From: Leifsonia sp. ku-ls | GTDB taxonomy: Bacteria > Actinomycetota > Actinomycetes > Actinomycetales > Microbacteriaceae | Reading direction: 5' to 3' | DNA length: 64,000 nucleotides | NCBI GenBank assembly: GCA_003367665.1 | Contig: QKXI01000013.1 | Span: 48,803 to 112,802, forward strand | Shown here: piece by piece, positions 55,485-63,852 of the stretch | Layout: every line of letters starts with the position of its first letter | Numbering within the stretch: the stretch's first letter is position 1 | The notes under the pieces: generated by a model | What the model saw: only the letters and a program-made list of their open reading frames with translations | What the model was told of the DNA's origin: nothing | Databases searched by the model: none | Translations under genes and position numbers: made by a program

Positions 55485-56677
55485 TGCGCGGGGAGGCGGT
55501 GCTCGGACTCGGCGGGACGATCGACTACGAGCTGCACTGGGATGCCGGCGCGCTCGAGGCGGCTGCCGCCGCGACGGGCATCGCGTCCCTCGCGGAGGCG
55601 CCGCCGGCCGTGATCGACTCCGAGCGCGCCCTGGTGCTCTCGCTGCTGCATCACCTGCGCGCCGGAACGGGCGGCGAGCACTTCGTGGCGTCGGCCGACG
55701 TCATCGAGGCGTTCGCGGCCCGCTTCGGCTACCGCACGACGCTCGGCGGGACGCCGGTGCGGGCGGCCCTCGCGATGAGCGCGCTCGGCGTGGGCAGCAC
55801 GGTGCACCTGGTGTCCATCGACGACGACGTGCGGCGCCTGCTGCCGCCGGACGTGGAGTACCTCTGCAGTGCGGTCGAGGACTCGACCGACCCGCACCTG
55901 ATCGTGCAGTTCCCGGCGGGAGCGCGCATCCGGCTGGCGGGGGAGGAGGTCGTCGCGCCGGCGGCGAACCGGCTGATCTACCCGTGCGACCTGCCGAACG
56001 CGCGGCTCGTGCTGAGCGACCGGCTCCCGGAGGCGCTCGCCGGGGCGCGGGTGTTCCTGATCTCGGGACTCAACTCCATCCAGCAGCCGGCGATCCTTCA
56101 GGAGCGGCTGGCGCAGCTGCGCGATGCGGTGCGCTCGCTGCCGTCGGACGCGGTCGTACTCTACGAGGACGCGGCCTACCACGTCCCGGCGTTCGCGGCG
56201 GAGGTGCACGCGGGACTCGCGCCGGTGCTGGATGTGTTCAGCCTCAACGAGGACGAGCTGACGACCGCGGTCGGCCGGCCCGTCGACCTGCGCGACGCCG
56301 TCGCGGTGGCGGCGGCCGTGCGGGAGGTGGCAGAGCGTCTCGGCGTGCCGGCCGTCGTGCTGCACACGCGCTTCTTCGCGACGGCGTACGGCGAGGACGC
56401 GGAACGCCTGCGCTCGTTCCTGGAGGGCGGCGTCGCGGTCTCCGCGGCCCGGTACGCGCTCGGGGACGGCGCGACGCGGGCCGAGGTCGAACGGCTGTGG
56501 TCGGCCGGCCCGCGCAGCACGACCGGCGTCGCAGTGGCCTCGCGGCTCGCGCAGCTCGGCCCCTTCGCGGCGGTGCCCGCCCTCGACCTCGCGGACGTCG
56601 CGCACCCCACCACCATCGGGCTCGGCGACTCGTTCGTGGGCGGCGCGGTCGCCGCGCTCGTCGGCGTGCCCGTCTGA
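55484..56677 (+). CDS. ADP-dependent glucokinase/phosphofructokinase family protein
   Basis: 397 residues. VLGLGGTIDYELHW at the N terminus, an early ERALVLSLLHHLRAGTGGEHFV segment, GYRTTLGGTPVRAALAMSALG, LISGLNSIQQPAILQERL, and the catalytic GLGDSFVGGAVAAL near the C terminus (catalytic Asp in GLGDSF) match the ADP-dependent glucokinase/PFK branch of the ribokinase superfamily and not ordinary PfkB. Such kinases use ADP in archaea; nucleotide use in actinobacterial members is not settled. Placed after the aldolase with TGATG overlap, it probably phosphorylates the sugar or sugar phosphate before cleavage. Confidence 0.78.
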   Translation: MRGEAVLGLGGTIDYELHWDAGALEAAAAATGIASLAEAPPAVIDSERALVLSLLHHLRAGTGGEHFVASADVIEAFAARFGYRTTLGGTPVRAALAMSALGVGSTVHLVSIDDDVRRLLPPDVEYLCSAVEDSTDPHLIVQFPAGARIRLAGEEVVAPAANRLIYPCDLPNARLVLSDRLPEALAGARVFLISGLNSIQQPAILQERLAQLRDAVRSLPSDAVVLYEDAAYHVPAFAAEVHAGLAPVLDVFSLNEDELTTAVGRPVDLRDAVAVAAAVREVAERLGVPAVVLHTRFFATAYGEDAERLRSFLEGGVAVSAARYALGDGATRAEVERLWSAGPRSTTGVAVASRLAQLGPFAAVPALDLADVAHPTTIGLGDSFVGGAVAALVGVPV

Positions 56678-56681
56678 CCCG

Positions 56682-56756
56682 ACAGGGCCCGGGCCTGCGG
56701 CCCGCGCTCCCTGTATCCCGTGCGGACGTCGGCAGGGAGCGCGGACCGGAGGCCCT
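56682..56756 (+). terminator. Terminator of the first sugar operon
   Basis: CGCGCTCCCTG (56702-56712) pairs perfectly with CAGGGAGCGCG (56732-56742); outside it CAGGGCC (56682-56688) pairs with GGCCCTG (56750-56756). A long interrupted hairpin just after the kinase stop. Confidence 0.6.
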
Positions 56757-56819
56757 GGCATTACCGCGCCGTCGCGCCGCCCGCGATGGTTCGGCCAGGT
56801 AACGGCTTTGTCTCGTCCC

Positions 56820-56854
56820 TTGCAATTCATTTGTTCGTAAGCTTTACTAACAAA
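56820..56854 (+). promoter_or_regulatory. Promoter and operator of the ROK regulator gene
   Basis: TTTGTTCGTAA (56830-56840), GCT, TTACTAACAAA (56844-56854): a palindrome with 11-base arms and one mismatch, ending 1 base before ATG 56856. TTGCAA (56820-56825), 17 bases, TTTACT (56843-56848) gives a start of transcription at about the ATG. The operator covers the -10 box, which fits autorepression by the ROK protein. Confidence 0.65.
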
Positions 56855-56855
56855 C

Positions 56856-58058
56856 ATGACGACGACGGACGTGCAGGGCGGCGCCAACGGGCTGGGCCCG
56901 GGACGGGTGCTCCGGCCGCGCGCGAAAGTGCTCCCCGAGCACGCCCGCAGCCACAACCGTTCCCTGGTGCTGCAGACGCTCTACCGCTCCGGGCGGCTGA
57001 GTCGCGCCGACCTGGCGCGCGAGACGGGCCTCACGCGCGTCACCGTCTCCGACCTCGTCGCGGAGCTCCTCGCCGAGGGCCTCGTCGTCGAGTTGGGGCA
57101 GCGCGAGTCCGCGCGCCCGGGCAAGCCCGCCGTGCTGCTCGACATCGACCGCACCGCCCATCAGATCGTCGGCGTCGACCTCAGCGACCACGACCGCTTC
57201 CGTGGCGCGGTCATGGACCTCGACGGCGAGATCCTCGCCAGGGCCGAGGTCATGCTGGCCGACGCCGGATCCCCGGACGGGCACAGCGGCGGCCAGGCCG
57301 CGACCGGCGAGACCGCCGCCGCCAAGGTCGACGCGCTCGTCGATCGGCTCGTCGCCGCCGCCACGGCCCCGATCCTGGGGCTCGGCGTCGGCTCGCCGGG
57401 TGTCGTCGACCTGAGCGGCACCATCCTGACGGCGCCCAACCTCGGCTGGACCGACCTGCCGCTGCAGCGCAGGCTCGCCTCCCGCACCGGCCTCCCGGTC
57501 GTCGTCGCCAACGACGCCAACGCGGCGGCGCTCGCGGAGCACACCTACGGCGACGCCGCGGGCGACATGATGCTCATCCGCGTCGGGCACGGCATCGGCG
57601 CCGGGCTCCTCGTCGCCGGCGCCCTCGTCTACGGCAGCCACTTCGCCGCGGGCGAGATCGGCCAGGTCATGGTCGGAACCGACCTCGGCCTCGACGCCAC
57701 CTACAGTCGCGACCAGGTGCTCGAGCACTGGCTCAGCGTCCCGCAGCTGCAGCGCGGCATCCACGCGGCGCACGCCGCCGGGCTGGACGCGACCCCCGTG
57801 CTGCGGGAGGCCGGACAGCGACTCGGCATCGCGCTCGCGCCGGTCGTCGGCGCCCTCAACCTGTCGGAGATCGTGCTCAGCGGCCCGACCGACCTGCTCG
57901 ACGGCCCGCTCGCCGAGGCGACCGTCCACACGCTCCGGAACCGGACGATGGCGGAGAACCACGCCGATCTGTCCCTCCGGATGACCACGCAGGGGCAGGA
58001 CATCGTCCTGCGCGGCGCGGCCGTACTCGTCCTCTCCGGACAACTCGGGGTCTCTTAA
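56856..58058 (+). CDS. ROK-family transcriptional repressor (NagC/XylR type)
   Basis: 400 residues: N-terminal winged helix (SLVLQTLYRSGRLSRADLARETGL followed by TRVTVSDLVAELLAEGL), then a ROK sugar-binding domain (IVGVDLSDHDRFRGAVMDLDG, GLGVGSPGVVD, VVVANDANAAALAEH, IRVGHGIGAGLL, AAGEIGQVMV). The zinc-binding cysteine cluster found in many ROK proteins, CxCGxxGC, is absent, so sugar phosphorylation is unlikely. It lies 85 bases before the GlcNAc-type importer operon and should repress it until a sugar ligand binds. ATG 56856 immediately follows its own palindromic operator. Confidence 0.9.
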   Translation: MTTTDVQGGANGLGPGRVLRPRAKVLPEHARSHNRSLVLQTLYRSGRLSRADLARETGLTRVTVSDLVAELLAEGLVVELGQRESARPGKPAVLLDIDRTAHQIVGVDLSDHDRFRGAVMDLDGEILARAEVMLADAGSPDGHSGGQAATGETAAAKVDALVDRLVAAATAPILGLGVGSPGVVDLSGTILTAPNLGWTDLPLQRRLASRTGLPVVVANDANAAALAEHTYGDAAGDMMLIRVGHGIGAGLLVAGALVYGSHFAAGEIGQVMVGTDLGLDATYSRDQVLEHWLSVPQLQRGIHAAHAAGLDATPVLREAGQRLGIALAPVVGALNLSEIVLSGPTDLLDGPLAEATVHTLRNRTMAENHADLSLRMTTQGQDIVLRGAAVLVLSGQLGVS

Positions 58059-58143
58059 CCACAGCAACGCCCGAAACACGAAGGCCCCTGCACCGACGGT
58101 GTGCTGCAGCCGCAGCCACTGACACTCAAGAAAGGAATCAGCA

Positions 58144-59490
58144 ATGAAGAGAAAGCTCGTCGGCCTCGCCGCTGTGGCTACGGCTTCCGCTCTCGTGCTC
58201 GCCGGATGCGCCTCGGGAGGCTCGACCGCAGCGAGCACCGACGGCAAGGGCAAGACGGTCACCCTGTGGCTCGTCGGCTCCGACACTCCGGACACGCTCC
58301 GCAACTACCTGAAGACGGAGTTCAACAAGGAGACCGGGGCGACGCTCAAGATCGAGCAGCAGGACTGGAGCGACATCGTCACGAAGCTCACGACCGCTCT
58401 GCCCGACGCGAAGAACACGCCGGACGTGACCGAGATCGGCAACACCCAGTCGCCGACCTTCACCAACGTCGGCGCCTTCCTCGACGTCTCCGACATGTAC
58501 AAGGAGCTCGGCGGGAGCGACCTGCTCCAGTCGTTCGTCGACGCGGGCAAGGTCGACGGCAAGAACTACACGCTGCCGTACTACTTCGGCTCGCGCTACA
58601 TGTTCTACCGCAAGGACGTCTACCAGGCGGCCGGCGCGACCGTCCCGACGACGCTCGACCAGTTCAACACCACCGTGGCCGACATCACGGCCAAGAACCC
58701 GAAGAACATCAACAACTTCTCCGGCTTCTTCCTCGGCGGCCAGGACTGGCGCGACGGCATCTCCTGGATCTTCGCCAACGGCGGGGACATCGCCCAGAAG
58801 AAGGGCGGCAAGTGGGTCGGCACCCTGGAGTCGGAGGAGTCGCTCAAGGGCCTCCAGCAGCTGCAGGACCTGTACAAGAACGCGTCGAAGGCGCCCAACG
58901 ACGCCAAGGACTCGAACCAGTACATCTACCTGAACGACACCGACCAGACGGTCGACGCCGACGGCAACAAGACCGGTGACACCTCCCTCGCCGCCGCCAC
59001 CATCATGGCGCCGGGCTGGGCGCACTGGTCGATCGGCGACCTGTCGCAGAAGGACGGCAAGCCGGTCCGCACCTGGAACGACGCCACCTTCGGCACCTAC
59101 GTGCTGCCGGGGAACGACGGCAAGCCGGCCCCGGTGTTCGCGGGCGGCTCCAACATCGGCATCTCGGCGAAGACGTCGGAGCCCGGCCTCTCCAAGACCC
59201 TCCTGAAGATCATCTTCTCGAAGGAGTACCAGGAGATGCTCGGCAAGAACGGCCTCGGCCCGGCGAACTCGAAGTACACCTCCTCGCTCGGCGACGACCA
59301 GTTCGCGAAGGCGCTGATCGAGTCCGCGTCCAACTCCAAGCTGACCCCGGCCGCTCCCGGCTGGGCGAGCGTGGAGGCCGGCAACGTCATGGAGGAGTTC
59401 TTCTCCAAGATCCGCGACGCCGCCGACCTCAAGGCGCTGGCGCAGGAGTACGACAAGAAGCTCGACAGCATGCTCAACACCAAGAGCTGA
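58144..59490 (+). CDS. ABC transporter sugar-binding lipoprotein (DasA-like)
   Basis: 448 residues. Lipoprotein signal LVGLAAVATASALVLAGC; mature protein of the family 1 sugar-binding fold (TVTLWLVGSDTPDTLRNYLKTEF, DVTEIGNTQSPTF, ALPYYFGSRYMFYRKDV-like segment). The gene order that follows, two permeases, GH3 hexosaminidase, ROK kinase and nagB, parallels dasABCD-nagB of Streptomyces, where DasA binds chitobiose. GlcNAc oligomers are thus the likely ligand; this is inference from context. AAAGGAATC precedes ATG 58144. Confidence 0.88.
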   Translation: MKRKLVGLAAVATASALVLAGCASGGSTAASTDGKGKTVTLWLVGSDTPDTLRNYLKTEFNKETGATLKIEQQDWSDIVTKLTTALPDAKNTPDVTEIGNTQSPTFTNVGAFLDVSDMYKELGGSDLLQSFVDAGKVDGKNYTLPYYFGSRYMFYRKDVYQAAGATVPTTLDQFNTTVADITAKNPKNINNFSGFFLGGQDWRDGISWIFANGGDIAQKKGGKWVGTLESEESLKGLQQLQDLYKNASKAPNDAKDSNQYIYLNDTDQTVDADGNKTGDTSLAAATIMAPGWAHWSIGDLSQKDGKPVRTWNDATFGTYVLPGNDGKPAPVFAGGSNIGISAKTSEPGLSKTLLKIIFSKEYQEMLGKNGLGPANSKYTSSLGDDQFAKALIESASNSKLTPAAPGWASVEAGNVMEEFFSKIRDAADLKALAQEYDKKLDSMLNTKS

Positions 59491-59503
59491 CCGTTCCACC
59501 TGC

Positions 59504-59553
59504 TTGACGCGACGCGCCGTGCCGGGATGCGCCGGCACGGCGTGTCGCGTCAA
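59504..59553 (+). promoter_or_regulatory. Long intercistronic hairpin after the DasA-like gene
   Basis: A 22-bp stem (59504-59525 with 59532-59553, one G-T pair, loop of 6) lies between the binding-protein stop and the permease ribosome binding site. There is no T-run. It likely stabilises the upstream mRNA and attenuates permease synthesis, as REP-type hairpins do in other sugar operons. Confidence 0.65.
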
Positions 59554-59583
59554 CGAGACTTCACCAAAGGAGGGAGGTCGCCC

Positions 59584-60540
59584 GTGACCGCCACAGAGGA
59601 CACCCGCCTCGTCCTGCCGCAGGCGCCGCGGCCTGCACCGACGCAGCCGCGACGACGCCGGGGCAGGGTCACCCCGTACGCCCTGCTGCTCCCGGCCATC
59701 GTCATCCTGCTCGTCGCGCTCGGCTACCCGATCGTCTGGCAGTTCGTCACCGCGATGCAGCACTTCGGGCTCGCGCAGCAGTTCGGCAAGCCCGCCGACT
59801 TCGTCTGGTTCGAGAACTACATCACGCTGTTCTCCGACCCGTACACCTGGGTCGTCGTGGCCCGGTCCATCGTCTTCTGCCTGGCCACCGCGTTCGTCAC
59901 GGTCGTGATCGGGGTCGGGATGGCGCTGCTCATGAACGCGGTCGGCCGCACCGTGCGCATCATCCTGCAGGTCTCCCTGCTGCTCGCCTGGGCCATGCCG
60001 GTCGTCGCCGCGATGACGGTCTGGAACTGGCTGTTCGACTGGCGCCGCGGCGTCGTGAACTACACGCTCACCTCGTGGGGTCTCGACTTCCAGGACCACA
60101 ACTGGCTCCAGAACCCGCTGTCGTTCTTCTTCGTCGCGATGGTCATCATCACCTGGATGAGCGTCCCGTTCGTCGCCTTCTCCGTCTACGCGGGCCTGAC
60201 CCAGGTCTCCACGGAGGTCGTCGAGGCGGCGCAGATGGACGGCGCCCGCGGCTGGCAGCGGCTGCGCTACATCATCCTGCCGATCATCCGTCCGGTGCTC
60301 GGGATCGTGCTGCTGCTGCAGATCATCTGGGATCTGCGCGTCTTCGCCCAGATCAAGCTGCTGCAGGACAAGGGGTCGATCGCCAGCGAGACCAACCTGC
60401 TCGGCACCTACATCTATCAGCTCGGCGTCGGCTCGAGCGACTTCGCGATGGCCAGCGCCGTCAGCGTCTTCGTGCTCGTCCTCACCGTCGCCCTCAGCTG
60501 GTTCTACGTCCGCTCGCTGCTCAAGGAGGACGAATCGTGA
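59584..60540 (+). CDS. Sugar ABC transporter permease (DasB-like)
   Basis: 318 residues with six transmembrane segments after a Pro/Arg-rich cytoplasmic N terminus. EAA loop: EVVEAAQMDGARGWQRLRYIILPIIRPV near residue 215. GTG 59584 is chosen because AGGAGGGAGG lies about 8 bases upstream; the longer frame from 59527 would begin inside the intercistronic hairpin. The next permease gene overlaps by GTGA. Confidence 0.92.
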   Translation: MTATEDTRLVLPQAPRPAPTQPRRRRGRVTPYALLLPAIVILLVALGYPIVWQFVTAMQHFGLAQQFGKPADFVWFENYITLFSDPYTWVVVARSIVFCLATAFVTVVIGVGMALLMNAVGRTVRIILQVSLLLAWAMPVVAAMTVWNWLFDWRRGVVNYTLTSWGLDFQDHNWLQNPLSFFFVAMVIITWMSVPFVAFSVYAGLTQVSTEVVEAAQMDGARGWQRLRYIILPIIRPVLGIVLLLQIIWDLRVFAQIKLLQDKGSIASETNLLGTYIYQLGVGSSDFAMASAVSVFVLVLTVALSWFYVRSLLKEDES

Positions 60541-61430
60541 CCGCCACGACGTCGACCAGAACGGCCGCCGCCACGGCCCGACCGCGGCCGCGCCGCCGCA
60601 TCCGCGTCTCCCGCGTCCTGCTCGGCGCCCTCGGCGTCGTGCTCGCGCTGGTCTGGGTGTTCCCGGTCTACTGGATGGTGAACTCGGCGCTGCTGCCCAA
60701 CGTCGTCCTGCAGAACACCACGCCCACCTGGCTGCCGTTCGGCGGCTCGTTCGACAACTTCAGCGCCGTGATCGCCGGCGGCACGTTCTTCCCCGCGCTC
60801 GGGATGAGTCTGGCCGTCGCGCTCATCACGGTGGTGTGCTGCCTGGCGTTCGCCTTCCTCGCGGCTCTCGCCATCAGCCGGTTCAAGTTCCGCGGGCGCC
60901 GTTCGTTCGTGCTGGCCGTGCTGCTCATCCAGATGCTGCCGGCGGAGGGTCTGTTCATCGCGCAGTACAAGCTGATGGGCACGCTCGGGCTGCTCAACAC
61001 CGTCATCGGCGTCAGCATCCTCTACATCGCGGCCGTCGTGCCGTTCACGATCTGGATGCTGCGCGGCTTCGTCGCCGGCATCCCGGCCGACCTGGAGGAG
61101 GCCGCGATGGTGGACGGCCTCAGCCGCACGCAGGCGTTTCTGCGGATCACGTTCCCGCTGCTCGCGCCGGGCCTGGTCGCCTCCGGGGTGTACGCCTTCC
61201 TGCAGGCGTGGAACGAGTTCACCGTCGCGCTCGTCATCCTGCCCCAGTCGAGCAGCGCGACGCTGCCGCTGTGGCTGCGCGGCTTCGTGCAGCAGTCCGC
61301 CTCCCGGGCCACCGACTGGGGCCAGGTGATGGCCGCGTCGACGCTCGTCGCGGTCCCGGTGATCATCTTCTTCCTGATCGTGCAGGGGCGGATGACGAGC
61401 GGCCTGGTCAGCGGGGCGGTGAAGGGGTGA
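60537..61430 (+). CDS. Sugar ABC transporter permease (DasC-like)
   Basis: 297 residues, six transmembrane segments. N terminus Thr/Ala/Arg-rich (TARPRPRRRIRVSRV). EAA loop DLEEAAMVDGLSRTQAFLRITFPLLAP near residue 190; LIQMLPAEGLFIAQYKLMGTLGLLNT and the ending GRMTSGLVSGAVKG are typical of the MalG type. Both ends overlap neighbouring genes by four bases (GTGA), so permeases and hexosaminidase are translationally coupled. Confidence 0.93.
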   Translation: MTATTSTRTAAATARPRPRRRIRVSRVLLGALGVVLALVWVFPVYWMVNSALLPNVVLQNTTPTWLPFGGSFDNFSAVIAGGTFFPALGMSLAVALITVVCCLAFAFLAALAISRFKFRGRRSFVLAVLLIQMLPAEGLFIAQYKLMGTLGLLNTVIGVSILYIAAVVPFTIWMLRGFVAGIPADLEEAAMVDGLSRTQAFLRITFPLLAPGLVASGVYAFLQAWNEFTVALVILPQSSSATLPLWLRGFVQQSASRATDWGQVMAASTLVAVPVIIFFLIVQGRMTSGLVSGAVKG

Positions 61431-62959
61431 GCGGCTCGTCCGTCGCCCGGCCCGCTCCCGTCGACGCGGAGCTGCGCCGGAGCATCGCCGCGACCCTGCT
61501 GCCCGGCTTCGTCGGCACGACGCTGCCCGCCTGGCTCGAGTCCCGGCTGCGTGCCGGTCTCGGCGGCGTCTGCCTGTTCGGCCAGAACATCGCATCGCCC
61601 GAGCAGCTGCGCGCCCTCACCGACGCGATCCGCGCCGCGAACCCGGACGCGGTCATCGCGATCGACGAGGAGGGCGGCGACGTCACCCGGCTGCACTACG
61701 CGACCGGCTCGCCGTTCCCCGGCAACGCCGTGCTGGGCCGCCTCGACGACACGGCGCTCACCGAGCGGGTCGGCCGCGAGGTGGGGGAGGAGCTGCGCCG
61801 CGCCGGCGTGACCCTCGACTTCGCGCCGGACGTCGACATCAACTCGGACCCGGACAACCCGGTGATCGGCGTGCGCAGCTTCGGCACCTCTCCCGAGCTC
61901 GTCGCCCGGCACGCCGCCGCGTGGACGCGCGGGCTGCAGTCCGCGGGCGTCGCAGCCGCCGCCAAGCACTTCCCGGGCCACGGGGACACCGCCGCCGACT
62001 CGCACCTGGAGCTGCCGGTCGTCGACGTGCCGGCCGCGCTGCTGCGCGAACGCGAGCTGGCGCCGTTCCGCGCGGCCGTCGCCGCGGGCGTCCGGGCCGT
62101 GATGACCTCGCACCTGCTGCTGCCGCAGCTCGACCCGGACCTCCCCGCCACCATGAGCCCGACCATCCTGGCCATGCTGCGCGACGAGCTCGGCTTCGAC
62201 GGCGTGATCGTCACCGACGCGCTGGACATGCACGGCGCGAGCGGCGACCGCGGCATCCCCGAAGCCGCGGTCCTGGCCCTGGCCGCCGGCTGCGACCTCC
62301 TCTGCCTCGGCACCGAGAACACCGACGCCCAGCTCCAGTCGATCGAGGACGCCATCGCCGCCGCCGTCGCCACCGCCCGCCTCACCCCCGCCCGCCTGAC
62401 CGAGGCCGCCCACCGCGTCCACACCCTCTCCGCCACCGTCGCTTCCTCGAAAAGTCCGGCCGACACGCCGTCGACGGACGGAGGAATCGAGGACGCGATG
62501 GGGGTTGCGGAGGTCGTGAAAGCGTTCGAGGTGGGGGAGCGAGGCCGGGCGTGGCTCGGGGCGCACGCCGGTCAGGTGTGCTCGGTGGTGCGCGTCGAGA
62601 CCGTGGCGAACATCGCGGTCGGGGTGGCGCCGTGGGGGCCTTTCGCGGCCGCGACGGCCGACCCGGCGGGCCCCGCGGCCGCGGCGTTCGCGGCGAACCC
62701 GTGCGTCGTGCTCGACGCGGGTACCGGCCGGGACCTCGCCCTCGACGCGGCGGCGCCGGTGGTCGTCGTCGGCAAGGACCTGCACCGGCACGCGTTCGCC
62801 CGCGCGGCGATCGACCGGCTGCGCGCCGAGCGCGCCGACGTGCTCGTCGTGGACATGGGCTGGCCCGCAGCCGATCGGGCCTACGCCGACATCGCCACCT
62901 TCGGCGCCTCCCGGTTGGTCGGGCAGGCGCTGCTCGAGCTCCTCGGTCGCGGCTCGTGA
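61427..62959 (+). CDS. GH3 beta-N-acetylhexosaminidase (NagZ/DasD-like)
   Basis: 510 residues. Residues 1-340 are a GH3 barrel: VCLFGQNIASPEQLRALTDAI, AIDEEGGDVTRLHYATGSPFPG, the His-containing loop AAKHFPGHGDTAADSH typical of NagZ-type enzymes, and the nucleophile Asp in VTDALDMHGAS near residue 264. A C-terminal domain of about 150 residues (GVAEVVKAFEVGERGRAWLG to the end) goes beyond bacterial NagZ (about 340 residues) and matches the longer actinobacterial form. No signal peptide, so it acts on imported sugars, releasing GlcNAc. It overlaps both neighbours by GTGA. Confidence 0.92.
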   Translation: MSGSSVARPAPVDAELRRSIAATLLPGFVGTTLPAWLESRLRAGLGGVCLFGQNIASPEQLRALTDAIRAANPDAVIAIDEEGGDVTRLHYATGSPFPGNAVLGRLDDTALTERVGREVGEELRRAGVTLDFAPDVDINSDPDNPVIGVRSFGTSPELVARHAAAWTRGLQSAGVAAAAKHFPGHGDTAADSHLELPVVDVPAALLRERELAPFRAAVAAGVRAVMTSHLLLPQLDPDLPATMSPTILAMLRDELGFDGVIVTDALDMHGASGDRGIPEAAVLALAAGCDLLCLGTENTDAQLQSIEDAIAAAVATARLTPARLTEAAHRVHTLSATVASSKSPADTPSTDGGIEDAMGVAEVVKAFEVGERGRAWLGAHAGQVCSVVRVETVANIAVGVAPWGPFAAATADPAGPAAAAFAANPCVVLDAGTGRDLALDAAAPVVVVGKDLHRHAFARAAIDRLRAERADVLVVDMGWPAADRAYADIATFGASRLVGQALLELLGRGS

Positions 62960-63852
62960 GGCTCGGCATCGACATCGGCGGCACCAAGACCGACGCGGTC
63001 GCCGTCGACGAGGGCGGCGCGCTCGCGCAGCGGGTACGCCTCGCCACCGGGTTCGGACATGCGGCGGTCGTCGAGACGGCCGTCGCGGCCGTGTCGCGCA
63101 TCGGCGAGCTGACGGGACTGTCGCCCGCCGGCTTCCAGTCCATCGGCATCGGGGTGCCCGGGATGGTGGACACCGCGTCGGGCCACGTCGCTCACGCCGT
63201 CAACCTGGGGCTCGAACGGCTGGAGCTCGGCGGCATGCTGGCGGGCCGGCTGGGCGTCGGCGTCCGCGTCGAGAACGACGTCAAAGCGGCGGCGCTCGGC
63301 GCCTACCACCTGCTCGGGCTCAGCGGCACCATGGCGTTCCTCAACCTCGGCACCGGCATGGCCGCAGGCATCGTCGTGGACGGCCGGCTCTGGCGCGGCA
63401 GCACCGGCATCGCCGGCGAGATCGGGCATATCCCCGTCGACCCGGCCGGCGCGCTGTGCGGCTGCGGCCAGCGCGGGTGCCTGGAGACCGTGGCCAGCGG
63501 CTCGGGGATCGCGCGCCAGTGGGCGAGCGACGACCCGCTGCCGGTGCGCGCGCTGTTCGCGGCCGCCGCCGACGGCGACCGCGAGGCACGCGCGATCAAG
63601 GCTAGGCTGGCGGAGGGCATCGCCTCCGCGGTGCGCGTCCTCGTGCTCACGGTCGACGTCGGCACTGTCGTGATCGGCGGCGGCCTGAGCCACCTGGGGG
63701 AGCGCCTGCTCGGTGACGTCCACGAGGTGCTGCACGACTGGGAGCGCACGTCGCCGTTCCTGGCGTCGCTCGACCTCCCGGCGCGCGTGCGCCTCGTCCC
63801 GGAAGGAACCCCCGTCGCCGCGCTCGGCGCGGCCCTCGTAGGAGAGAGTTGA
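62956..63852 (+). CDS. ROK-family sugar kinase (probable N-acetylglucosamine kinase)
   Basis: 298 residues, an active-type ROK kinase: phosphate loop LGIDIGGTKTDAVAVDE, GIGVPGMVD, VENDVKAAALGA with the catalytic Asp in ENDV, NLGTGMAAGIVV, and the zinc motif GEIGHIPVDPAG followed by CGCGQRGCLE. It would phosphorylate GlcNAc released by the hexosaminidase. Overlaps the hexosaminidase gene (GTGA) and nagB (TGATG). That the product is GlcNAc-6-phosphate is inferred from nagB downstream; nagA is not in the window. Confidence 0.9.
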   Translation: MRLGIDIGGTKTDAVAVDEGGALAQRVRLATGFGHAAVVETAVAAVSRIGELTGLSPAGFQSIGIGVPGMVDTASGHVAHAVNLGLERLELGGMLAGRLGVGVRVENDVKAAALGAYHLLGLSGTMAFLNLGTGMAAGIVVDGRLWRGSTGIAGEIGHIPVDPAGALCGCGQRGCLETVASGSGIARQWASDDPLPVRALFAAAADGDREARAIKARLAEGIASAVRVLVLTVDVGTVVIGGGLSHLGERLLGDVHEVLHDWERTSPFLASLDLPARVRLVPEGTPVAALGAALVGES

